The position numbers and the translations under genes are program-made. Shown in pieces: positions 20,007 through 29,899 of a stretch of 64,000 nucleotides of DNA. Below the pieces are notes generated by a model that made no database searches, was not told the DNA's origin, and was given only the letters and a program-made list of their open reading frames with translations. The DNA comes from Peromyscus leucopus (taxonomy: Eukaryota; Chordata; Mammalia; Rodentia; Cricetidae): the NCBI RefSeq assembly GCF_004664715.2, contig NC_051083.1, positions 122,454,971 to 122,518,970 on the forward strand, written 5' to 3'. Within the stretch, counting starts at the first letter, position 1. Each line of letters begins with the position of its first letter.

Positions 20007-20926
20007 TTGACACCTTAGTCACTGTAGCCCAGACAGGCCTTGAACATACCTCAGCCTCCCACGTGCATGAGCCATTATGCCTTGGTAGACATGTGATTTC
20101 TATAAAAGCTTTAGAAGATTTTTATAATCAAAAGGAAAGGCTTGAGAGACAATAACATGGCATCAAGCATTCTTTTATGATGTATGGGTGGCTGACAGGA
20201 AAGTCAAAACTGCTATCCAAATTTTATATTATATATATAGATATATATGACCAACTTCAAAGAGCAGAAAGAATACATGATAAAAAAAAATCTGTCATGT
20301 CTTTCTTAGATCTAAATACATCCAATACAATAGATAATTTAAATGTCAGGCAAAGCTCTTGAAAAGCTTCTAGAAATATTGGTGGGTTGTATAAATAAAT
20401 TTGTATGACTAATATTTTTTGTCATCTAAAAATATTTTTACTTTATTTTTTTTAAAAAAAAACTCTCTGAAGTCCTTGTATTAGCTTTACCTGTTAAATA
20501 ATAGTACTATTCAACTAAAATGCAAGACAAATTCATATTTACATTCAGTAGTACATGTTCATATTAAAAGTTATAATTTCTTTTAAATAGAAGAACCAGC
20601 TGTACTGTAATGGCTCACATGAGCTTTATTATTGGAGAAATCTAGGTGGAATTTCTCCAGCAAATATACATCTTTCTGCTAAACTGTAGTGAAAGCATAT
20701 TTGACACCAATACTTTTGTCTTACAAGAAAATTACACACTAGATTGATTTCTTTGTGTATGAATCCACTATTGTATTCAATATTATGTTCTCTATTTTTG
20801 TAGTACAAGTCACTGGTATTTGCCACTTATTATTTATCATGTCACATATAGCAGTTATTCTATAATTTTATTAACTTAATAATGGAATGATTACATATTT
20901 TTATCCTATACACAATTTTTTTCCTT

Positions 20927-22165
20927 TTATTTTATTTTACAATACCATTTAGTTCTACATATCAGCCATGCATTCCCTTGTTCTCCCCCCTCCTGCCCCC
21001 CTCCCCTTTCCCCCAGCCCACCCCCATTTCCACCTCCTCCAGGGCAAAGCCTCCCCTGAGGACTGAGATCAACCTGGTAGACTCAGTCTAGGCAGGTCCA
21101 GTCCCCTCCTCCCAAACTGAGTCAAGCGTCCCTGCATAAGCCCCAGGTTTCAAACAGCCAACTCATGCACTGAGCACAGGACCCGGTACCACTGCCTAGA
21201 TGCCTCCCAAGCAGATCAAGCCAATCAACTGTATCACCTATTCAGAGGGTCTGATCCAGTTGGGGAACCCTCAGCCTTTGGTTCATAGTTCATGTGTTTC
21301 CATTCATTTGGCTATTTGTCCCTGTGCTTTATCCAACCTTGGTTTCAATAATTCTTGCTCATATAAACCCTCCTCTTTCTTGCTAATTAGACTCCTGGAG
21401 CTCCACCCAGGGCCTAGCCATGGATCTCTGCATCCAGATCCCTCAGTCGTTGGATGGGGTTTCTGGCACGACTATTAGGGTGTTTGGCCATCCCATCACC
21501 AGAGTAGGTCAGTTCCGGCTGTCTCTCAACCATTGCCAGCAGTCTATTGTGGGGGTATCTTTGTGGATTTCTGTGGGCCTCTCTAGCACTTTGTTTCTTC
21601 CTTTTCTCATGTGGTCTTCATTTACCATGGTCTCCTATTCCTTGTTCTCCCTCTCTGTTCTTGATCCAGCTGGGATCTCCTGCTCCCACAGGCTCTCTTT
21701 CCCTTGACCCTCGCCCTTCATTATTCCCACTCATGTCCAGGTTGTTCATGTAGATCTCTTCCATTTCTCCGTATCTTTTCTTGGGGTCCCGTTTTTCAGG
21801 TAGCCTCACTGGTGATGTGAGTAGCAGTCCAGTCATCCTTGTTCTACATCTAGCATCTTCCTATGAGTGAGTACATACCATATTTGTCTTTCTGAGTCTG
21901 GGTTACCTCACTCAGGATGATTTTTTTCTAGATCCATCCATTTGTCTGCAAACCTCATGATGTCATTGTTTTTCTCTGCTGAGTAGTATTCCATTGTGTA
22001 TATGTGCCACAATTTATTTATCCTTTCTTCAGTTGAAGGGCATCTAGGTTGTTTCCAGGTTTTGGCTATTACAAACAATGCTGATATGACTATAGCTGAG
22101 CAAGTGCTCTTGTGGTATGATTGAGCATTTCTTGGGTATATGCCCGAGTGGTATAGCTGGATCTT
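20927..22165 (-). mobile_element. 5'-truncated L1, 3' end of ORF2 plus 3' UTR
   Basis: The L1 runs right to left. Its A-rich tail appears as ttttattttattttac at 20927, preceded (in L1 sense) by a G-rich polypurine tract (20985-21027 on the plus strand as C-rich). Farther right come the antisense L1 landmarks 'ttccattgtgtatatgtgcc' and 'cttgggtatatgcc'. It is truncated at about 22165. Open frames in it are not genes. Confidence 0.85.
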
Positions 22166-22169
22166 AAGA

Positions 22170-22400
22170 AAGATCTTAAGAAAGATGTATTCACTTTTAT
22201 TTTATGTGGATGCCTGTTTTGCCTGCATGTATATCTGTGCACAATGTGCGTGCAGTGACTGAAGAGGCCAGAACAGCATTGGATCCCCTGCAACTGGAGC
22301 TACAAATAGGGTCATTAGCCACCATGTAGGTGTTGGTTGCTGAACCTGGGTCTTCTGCAAGAGCAGTCAGTGCTTTCAACCACTGAGCCTTTATTCAGCT
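22170..22400 (-). mobile_element. B3 SINE
   Basis: ttttgcctgcatgtatatct, ggatcccctgcaactggagc, gggtcttctgcaagagcagt: full antisense B3. Confidence 0.88.
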
Positions 22401-22477
22401 CCCATTCACAATTTTACTATTTTTTTATTTTTAAATGTTATTTATTTATTTGTTTGTTTATTTTATCTTTTATTTTT

Positions 22478-22618
22478 TGGAGACAGCGTCTCTCTCTATA
22501 GTCCTAGCCATTCTTGAACTTACTATGTAGAGCAAGCTGGCCTCGAACTCACAAGGATCCACCTGTCTCTGCCTCTCAAGGACTAGGATTAAAGGCGTAT
22601 GTCATCACACCTGGCTCA
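22478..22618 (-). mobile_element. B1 SINE
   Basis: ggagacagcgtctctctcta ... gagcaagctggcctcgaact ... aggattaaaggcgtatgtca. Confidence 0.88.
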
Positions 22619-22643
22619 TTCACATTTTTTTTTTATTAAAAAT

Positions 22644-22973
22644 TGTGGGAGCCCACATTCCTAGTGCAATCTGAGCTTGCTTTACACAGCAGGGCTGCAT
22701 AAGGGAATGGCTTGACCTCGTGTGTGGTCACCAGGTGTTTGGAAGGGTCCGCACTTGGCTGTGCTGGGGGGAGGTCTTTTGCTCCACTCCTTGGGCATTT
22801 TTATAAATATCCCTTTAATAGAGACAGAAAGGGCTGGTGGGTTTTGATCCAGGCCCTCCTGAGGCTATCCTGTGTTTCTATCTGTCTATCTCCCCTCTAT
22901 ATTTCTATCTAAATATTTCTCACTTCTCCCTACTCAAGAGTACCCTGGGGAAATAGAGGGAGTGGGTCTCCCA
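22644..22973 (+). mobile_element. Solo LTR, ERVK-like
   Basis: TGTGGGAGCCCACATTCC ... GGGTCTCCCA, about 330 bp, with a TATA-like tttataaatatccc at 22800. The ends are TG...CA. I found no clean target duplication in the A-rich flanks, so the boundaries are less sure than for the other LTRs. Confidence 0.65.
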
Positions 22974-22992
22974 TAAAAAAACATTTTGACTC

Positions 22993-22994
<2 letters not shown>

Positions 22995-23042
<48 letters not shown>

Positions 23043-23055
23043 ATCTATCTATCTA
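22995..23055. repeat. (TATC)n microsatellite
   Basis: Pure ATCT tetranucleotides with one break near 23041. Confidence 0.96.
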
Positions 23056-23059
23056 GTGT

Positions 23060-23195
23060 GCTGGTATGTAGAGTTCAGAGGAAAATTTGTGAGAATTGGT
23101 TCTTTTCCTTTCACTTTTATGTAGCTTTTAGGGATCAAATTCAGGTTGTCAGCCTTGGCTGCAAGTGAGTGACCCCCTGAAACATCTTGCCTCCC
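23060..23195 (-). mobile_element. tRNA-derived rodent SINE
   Basis: gtagagttcagaggaaaatt ... ggatcaaattcaggttgtca ... aacatcttgcctccccc, antisense. Confidence 0.65.
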
Positions 23196-23209
23196 CCGCT
23201 CAATTTTAA

Positions 23210-23990
23210 AAAAGATTTATTTATTTATTTTAATTGTACACATATGAGTGTTTTGGAGATGAACAAACCTCTACTTACTCCAGATAGGGAACCCGTGACA
23301 GATCAAAGTATGGGTACTGCCAAAGTCTACCTTGGTCAACCAATGGGTTTTATTGGTGTTACTTATAAGTAATATGGGTTAGGGGTTACTTACAGGAATA
23401 TGGGTGAGGAGTTATTTACAGAAGCAGAAACATTTCAAAGACAAGCTGCATCACCAAAGTCCACCCCAGCACAGGTGACAGCTTACAAAGCTGGAACCTG
23501 GAGCACACTGCACAGCCTGCAGGCAGCTCAACAGGTTGGAGAGTGTCCTTTTCAGGTGCCTCAATTGGTCTAAAGTCTTGCAGGCAGTTGGTCTGGTCAG
23601 AGAGGCTTCTTTGCAGCATTACTTATCTGAGATTCTCATTCTGAGGGACTCTGATTTTATTGTTTACTCAGTCAGGGAGGGTCCTAGTGAATCTGGCTAG
23701 TTTCAGGGACTTCCTGAAGTTATCTTGAGTTATTTACCTGCCTGCTCAAAGAGCTTCCCTACAGGAAGAAATGTTTCAATCTAGTGAAAGCTGTTACACA
23801 ACATTTACCTGCCTGTATGCGTGCACAAACACATGTGTGCAGTGCCCATGGAGGCCCAAAGATGGTGTCAGAGCCTCTGGATCTAGAGTTACATACAAAC
23901 TTTCCATTTGGGTGCTAAGAATTGAACTTGTGTCCTTTGCAAGATCAGCATGTGCTTTTAACCATTTAGCCATCTCTCTAGCTCCCATAT
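23210..23990 (-). mobile_element. B3 SINE split by a 0.55-kb insertion
   Basis: The B3 tail half is at 23210-23255 (aagatttatttatttatttt ... gagtgttttg) and the head half at 23809-23990 (ctgcctgtatgcgtgcac ... agccatctctctagctccc). The sequence between them (23256-23808) is foreign to B3. Confidence 0.75.
23256..23808. mobile_element. Unclassified insertion inside a B3
   Basis: About 550 bases interrupting a B3, with no ORF and no simple repeat. It has the size of a solo LTR but no clear terminal motif or target duplication. The class is not determined. Confidence 0.45.
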
Positions 23991-24002
23991 TTTAAAAAAT
24001 GA

Positions 24003-24345
24003 TGTTGCTGAAGGGCTTCTCTCCAGGTTCCACCAAGCCCCACAGTCCCACAATCCACATATAAAATAATCATTCAGACGCTTATATTACTTATAAACTG
24101 TATGGCCGTGGCAGGCTTCTTGCTAACTGTTCTTTTATCTTAAATTAACCCATTTTTATAAATCTATACCTTGCCAAGTGGCTGGTGGCTTACTGGTGTC
24201 TTTATATGTTATTTGTCCTGGCGGTGGCTGCAGTGTCTCTCCCTCCTACTTCCTGATTCCCCAATTCTCCTCTTTCCTTGTCCTGCCTATACTTTTTGTC
24301 TGGTCACTGGCCATCAGTGTTTTATTTATGTAGAGTGATATCCAC
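24003..24345 (-). mobile_element. LTR-like rodent repeat
   Basis: caggcttcttgctaactgtt, cttaaattaacccatttta and ggcagcagtgtctc-like boxes recall a dispersed rodent LTR; family not certain. Confidence 0.45.
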
Positions 24346-24349
24346 AGCA

Positions 24350-24565
24350 AAATGATTTATTTTTCTGTATATGAGTGTTTTGCCTGCACATATGTCTATG
24401 CACCACATACGTGCCTTGTCCTCAGAGAAGCCAGAGTAGGGTACCAGATGCTCTGGAACTGGAGTTACAAATGGTTCTGAGCCCCATATGGGGGCTGGGA
24501 ATTGAACCAGGGTCCTCTGAAAGAGCAGTAAGTGCTCTTAACCCCTGAGTCATCCTTCCAGCCCC
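24350..24565 (-). mobile_element. B3 SINE
   Basis: gatttatttttctgtatatg ... tctggaactggagttacaaa ... gtcatccttccagcccc, full antisense copy. Confidence 0.9.
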
Positions 24566-24589
24566 ACCCCACAATTATTATTTTTGCTT

Positions 24590-24730
24590 GTTTTTTGAGA
24601 CAGGGTTTCTCTGTGTAGCTGAGGCTGTCCTGGAACTCACTCTGTAGACCAGGGGGGCCTTGAACTCAAGTGGAGATTCTCCTGTCTCTGTGTCCCAAGC
24701 GCTGGGATTAAAGGTGTGCACCACCACAGC
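24590..24730 (-). mobile_element. B1 SINE
   Basis: gagacagggtttctctgtgt ... gctgggattaaaggtgtgca. Confidence 0.9.
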
Positions 24731-24966
24731 ACTGCCACCTCACAATTTTTAATATATTGAATTCCTATAATTTTGTGCATTGAAACAGATGGTTCAATGA
24801 CCTTAAACCTTAAGTGATGCCCTAGTATGACATGCAGAAAGGAAAACAAGCAAGGATAATATTAGGTGATGAGGAAAGATGGAATGCAGGTGAAGGACAT
24901 ATGAGTAATGAAAGAGGATATAAAGCTAATTGTTTTTCTAGTTTTTACATTGTCATGGATTTTTCA

Positions 24967-24968
<2 letters not shown>

Positions 24969-25007
<39 letters not shown>
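24969..25007. repeat. (GT)n microsatellite
   Basis: Pure GT dinucleotides. Bases 25008-25399 hold AT-rich sequence with nothing recognised. Confidence 0.96.
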
Positions 25008-25399
25008 ATAAGTGCATAAAATGTAATTGAGAGTGGTGCTGTAAAATGGAAAGCAACGTTCCACAGCTTCATAATGGCTATTGTAACTGTACAGAAGTTC
25101 ACTGATATGTATGAACTTAGGTCTGGGCAAGTGCTTATACAAGTGCCTATGTTAATCAAACTGTGCAATTTTTCCTTTTTTAAAATATTTTGAATGATGT
25201 TTTCTATCTGCAAGTTTTTTATAATAAAGTTAATTTTAATCAACAAACAACAAAAACAAAAAATAAAAGGATAATGATTGTAAAAATTAAAAAAAGAGGA
25301 TGTCCACCACATTTACAGATGTCACAGAGTTTTGTTGGGTATTATTAGTATTAATGATTATAGAATCAAGATTTAAAAAGACTTCAAAAAGTGTGGTAC

Positions 25400-26115
25400 T
25401 GGGTTAGGAACCAGTATAGCCAGAACTATTGGTGGAAGTATTGAGGCAACTCCAGATAGTTAAAAGGAAGGTTTATTTGGGGGTTTTACTTACAACAAGT
25501 AAAAGTATAGGTTACAGGGTCTGGGAGAGGTGAAGTGTAGTCCAGAAGTGTTCTCTAGAGAACATTCAGCATCCAGGATGCAGGAACCAAGAGAGCCCAC
25601 ATATCCAGATCTTGGGTCTTAAGGGCTCCTATCTCAGCCCCACCTCAGGAGCTGGCCATAGTTAGGAATGACAGTCACCAGAAGCCTCAATAGGTGTAGT
25701 ACTTCCAGATCAAAGCTGGAACAGCTATCCACTACACAGAACTTTAGCTTAGACATAACATTGTGCTTTGTTCCAGGACTCTTCAGAGTGGGATCATGCC
25801 TGGAAAGGCTGTAAGAAGATCTTTCAATAGGTATAAAGAATTGGAATGAGGTGGCTAGGGATGCAGCTCAGATGGTAGGGTGCTTGCTTACCTTGATTCT
25901 ATAATCTTGTCCTATGCCCCTGTCTTTGTCTTTCTGATTTTTGCATGCTATGAGGTCAGCAACTTTGCTCCAACACATGCTCACTGTGGCCCAGAAACAA
26001 TGGAACCAGCCAACCATGGCCTGAAACCTTTAAATTGTTGAGCCAAATAAATCCTTCTTTCTTTAAACCATTTTTCCTCAGGTATTTGTCACAGCAGTGA
26101 AAAGTCTAATATACC
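25400..26115. mobile_element. Old LTR-like rodent repeats, unclassified
   Basis: 25400-25860 looks like a dispersed repeat but I cannot name it. At 25970-26115, 'gttgagccaaataaatcctt' followed by 'tcacagcagtgaaaagtcta' is a typical MaLR-type LTR ending (from memory). Confidence 0.4.
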
Positions 26116-26348
26116 TTGAATACATGAATGTGCCTTGTTAGTGAAGAAAGTCATCATCTTGCTTCAAAATATTATAGGAGACAAAATTGGGTCCAAGATT
26201 AGGAAGCTAATTGAAGAGAATATCTCACAATTGCAATTTGTGTGTATGCTTGATGGTGTCATGCAGGTGCATGTGTGCATGCAAACATTTGGAGACAAGA
26301 GGACTACCTTGGGTGTCATCCTCAGGTGCTGTCTACCTTGTTCTTTTC

Positions 26349-26530
26349 TTTTTTTTTTTTTTTTTCTTTTTTTTTTTTTTTTTGGTTTTTCGAGACAGGG
26401 TTTCTCTGTGTAGCTTTGCGCCTTTCCTGGAGCTCACTTGGTAGCCCAGGCTGGCCTCGAACTCACAGAGATCTGCCTGCCTCTGCCTCCCGAGTGCTGG
26501 GATTAAAGGCGTGCGCCACCACCGCCCGGC
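26349..26530 (-). mobile_element. Very young B1 SINE
   Basis: Near-consensus antisense B1 with its T-run (reverse of the poly(A)). It is flanked by the perfect 13-bp duplication CCTTGTTCTTTTC (26336-26348 and 26531-26543). Confidence 0.97.
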
Positions 26531-26589
26531 CCTTGTTCTTTTCATAGAGGGTCTGCCACTGAAATAAAATCCACAAAGTAGGCTAGGCT

Positions 26590-26675
26590 GGCTAGCTAGC
26601 TAATACCAGGGCTCTATCTCTGCCTTCCCAGAACTGGGATTATAAATCTTCATCACCATGCCTGGCTTCTTATAT
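26590..26675 (-). mobile_element. B1 remnant
   Basis: taccagggctctatctctgc ... aactgggattataaatcttc: an eroded antisense B1. Confidence 0.5.
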
Positions 26676-26719
26676 GTGGGTTCTGAGACTGAAAGTCAAT
26701 CCCTCCCAAACTGTGGTCG

Positions 26720-27235
26720 GGGGCCATGTCTGAGTCTGTGGCCCTATCGCAGCCGGAATCTGTGTTGATGCCCATGGCTCCTGTTATCATTGAAGGCCAT
26801 GTGACTGCCCAGGGTCTGGGCTGCTACCTGGGGCCATGTTGGAGTCTGGTAACAATGCTGCTGCTGGGCCTATGCCAATCTGAGAGGCCTGCATTGCCAC
26901 CTGGGGTTCATGGTGACATCTGGGCCCAAACTGCTATTGCTGGCCATGTCTGGGTCTGTGGTTCTGCTGAAGCTGAGTTCTGTGCTAATGTCCATTGCCT
27001 GTGTTACCACAGGGGCCTATATGAACCATGTATTGAACCATGTGTTGAAGCACAAGGGGCTGTACCAAGCTGGCTCTACTCCCCACTGGCCCAGGGCTTT
27101 GAGTTGGCACTCCCCAACATCTACCCCATCTATGACCTTCCCTGCTGGAGCACTTGAAGAGACTGGTCCTGCAGAACCATAGACACAGGCTCTCCCGGGC
27201 AACTGCAGGATATCTGGGAGGAGGAGTTTTGGTGA
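26720..27235 (+). repeat. Degenerate tandem-like block with about 215-bp period
   Basis: The phrase ggccatgtctg[a/g]gtctgtgg at about 26725 recurs at about 26942, followed each time by a related gctgatgtcc/tgttaccac-like context. That implies at least two diverged monomers. A 143-codon frame (26726-27157) runs through it, but its composition follows the repeat. I associate the sequence with a satellite-like rodent repeat and cannot name it with confidence. Confidence 0.55.
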
Positions 27236-27419
27236 GGTTCCAGTATTGTTGGTGTATCAGAACCCAGAGGCCTTGAACTAGATCAACAACACATTACACA
27301 ATGGACATTTGAAAGTAAAGCTGTTTGGACAAAAGGATATACTGTATCATACATTTTTCATTTGTTTGTTTTTAAATTAATATTCTTATTCGTTTATTTT
27401 TATTACTTCTTTTTAAGTT

Positions 27420-27535
27420 TTCCTGGGGGGGTGCTACAAGGTTGAAGAATGGATACAGTTGGACTGAGAAATGAGTGGGGTTGGGGTACATGGTGTGAAA
27501 TTTCCAAAGAATCAATAGAAAATTATATTTAAAAA
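27420..27535 (+). mobile_element. L1-like 3' end fragment
   Basis: ggactgagaaatgagtgggg ... tttccaaagaatcaatagaa with an A-rich end: a typical degenerate rodent L1 3' terminus. Confidence 0.5.
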
Positions 27536-27719
27536 AAGAAAGAAATTCAGGCCCTCATGCTTGCAAGGCAAGCACCTTACTCATTGAGCTATCTACTCAT
27601 CCTGAGTTCCTAATAGTAGAAACTCAAGCATTAGAAATAAGACAGGAAATCTGTTTGCTCTCTCAGATCAGTAATCACATATCACATATGACCTGGACAT
27701 ATCTTTGCACTTTTTTATT

Positions 27720-27900
27720 ACATTTATATATGTATTTATTCATTTGTGTATATTTGTGTGCACATGCTTTGGTGCTCAGTGGTTAGAGGACAACTTACAG
27801 GAGTAGGTTCTCTCTTGCCACTATGTGGACCTCAGGGACTGAACTCTGGTTGTCTGGCTTTGCAATAAGTGGCTTTACCTACTGAGCCATTTTGCTAGTC
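27720..27900 (-). mobile_element. tRNA-derived rodent SINE
   Basis: gtggttagaggacaacttac, ctcttgccactatgtggacc, gtggctttacctactgagcc, antisense. Confidence 0.75.
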
Positions 27901-28119
27901 GAGAACCTAACATTTCTTTCCACCTCATTTTTCTTCTGTGTAAAATTAAGGAGTTGAACTGGATGCTTTGAGAAAGCATCCTTTAAATTTTTTTCTTATC
28001 CTTGGTTGCTTACCATTCTATTGTTTAATACTATAAGAACATTAAGATGATTTACAATTTCTGAATATCTAGTATATGCTGAAGTTGGGGTCTCTTGTGT
28101 TTTTAGTTTGTTTGCCTGC

Positions 28120-28450
28120 TTTTTCTCTTCTTTTTGAGACAGTGTCTCGATCCCTAGGCAGCTAAGAATGACTCTAGTATCCACTACCCAAGTGCTGGGA
28201 TTAGAGGTGTTTACAGGTATGCAACACCCAGTTTATATGGTAATGGGGATCAAACACAGGATCTTGTGCACAAGCACAGTATCAATTGAGCATCATCTTT
28301 AGTCTGTTTGATTTTTCAGAAGGGGTCTCATTATATAGTACCAGCTGGCCTAGAACTTGCTACACATCTCAGCTTGACAAACTCAAAATTTTCCTGCCTT
28401 ATTTTCTCAAATCCTGGGGTTACAGGCTTGTGCTACCATGCCCAGCTTTG
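28120..28450 (-). mobile_element. Two antisense B1/ID remnants
   Basis: 28125-28300 (gagacagtgtctcgatccct ... gatcaaacacaggatcttgt) and 28305-28450 (aggggtctcattatatagta ... gttacaggcttgtgctacca). Confidence 0.65.
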
Positions 28451-28559
28451 TTAGGTGATTTATATATGTGTGTCTAAGTTGGGGGGGGGTATGCCTGGTG
28501 TGGCATGTGTATGATCAGAGACCAACTTCAGGTGTAGGTATTCACCTTCCACATGTTTA

Positions 28560-28780
28560 AGACAGGGTCTCCTTCCTTGTTCACTGCTGTATATGCCACA
28601 CTTATTGGCCGGAGGGCTTCCAGTGATTCTCCTGTTTTAGTCCCCTATCTCTTGGTAGGGATGCATTAGGATTATGGATGTATACACTACTGTCTCTTTT
28701 TATGTGGGTTCTGGGGACCCAAAAATCAGGTTGTCAGACTTGTGGGGCACTTCACCCACAGAGCCATCACCCCAGTCCTT
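28560..28780 (-). mobile_element. Old SINE remnants
   Basis: gacagggtctccttccttgt and a distal cacttcacccacagagccat head; a strongly diverged antisense composite. Confidence 0.5.
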
Positions 28781-28789
28781 GTACTAGGT

Positions 28790-28975
28790 ATTTTAATAAG
28801 TATGATCTCATATATGCATCTTCACATTGCTGGATAGGTTTGCTACCTACCACCCATTTCGCAGATCGGGACACTAAAGTTCATGGAGATTGCAATTTAC
28901 CAATCAATATTCTACAACCTGTACTTGGAGTTATAATCTGAATTCAGATTTCTCTGCTTCTGGAAATCTTTGCAT
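28790..28975 (+). mobile_element. MIR element (ancient SINE)
   Basis: tgatctcatatatgcatctt, ccatttcgcagatcgggaca (the MIR core 'cattttacagatgaggaaac' equivalent) and tcagatttctctgc. The element predates the rodent SINEs. Confidence 0.65.
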
Positions 28976-29084
28976 TAATATACCATACCGTCTGCCATAT
29001 ACCATACTGAATTTGTCATATTTGAATGTAGTAAACCATAAAAATTAATGTTAAAGTTCTTAGAAACTGTCTATCACAGGACAT

Positions 29085-29400
29085 GGTAATGCATAATCCC
29101 AGCACTTGGGAGGCAGAGGCAGGAGGCTCTCTGTGAGTTTGAAGCCAACCTGGTCTACAAAGTGAGTTCCAGGACAGCCAGGGCTGCATAGTGAGACCAT
29201 GTCTCCCTCCACTTGCTACACACCACCAAGAAAGAAATTGTATACTAGCAGGACATGGTAATGCACATCTTTAATCCCAGCACTCTGGAGGCAAAGACAG
29301 GCAGATTTCTGTAAGTTTGAGGCTAGCCTGTTCTATATAGCAAGTTCCAGGACAGTCAGGGTTACATAGAGAGATCCTGTCTCAGTGAAATGAAACAAAA
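29085..29400 (+). mobile_element. Tandem pair of B1 SINEs
   Basis: B1 at 29085-29220 (gcataatcccagcacttggg ... ctggtctacaaagtgagttc) and B1 at 29255-29400 (aggacatggtaatgcacatc ... gagatcctgtctcagtg). Both contain 'gacatggtaatgca', so the second may be a local duplicate of the first. Bases 29401-29890 show nothing recognisable. Confidence 0.8.
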
Positions 29401-29899
29401 AAACAAGCTCCATGCAAATAAATAAAGTCTTTAGGATGTCCTTATTCAGAGCCTTTCTTTTAGTACTTCACGTGTAGTGTGGATCGTCTAACTTGAGAAG
29501 GGAAAGTTTGGGAGCTAGAAAACAGCATGCTAGCAGCCAGAGACAGTAGCCTGGAGTAGGTGGTTGCATTACTGTAAAGTATGTAAGTGCAGATAAACAG
29601 AAGGGAAAGTACAATGGAGTTTTCACTAACTGGGAAAATATATAGGAAGGCAAGTTATCATTAGAGGCTAAACACAAGAAGCAGTGCAAGAAGTGAAGTG
29701 CAGTGCCTTGAGGCAAGGGGCTGTACAGTTTCTAATCAAAACTCGGGTTTTAAGTGCAAGTTAAATCTGTGCCCAAGGGACCTTCCTGGGATTCAAAAAC
29801 TTGTAACCAATGTGAAGAGTCAGATAATTAAGAGGGGATAAATAAAGTGAAAGTGCTAGTAAGGGAACTAAAGGCTTTTTTGTTTGTTTTAAAGCATGT

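Noticed and set aside
26726..27157. 143-codon plus-strand frame as a gene
   Set aside because: It lies in a degenerate repeat, has no splice or promoter context and resembles no protein family.
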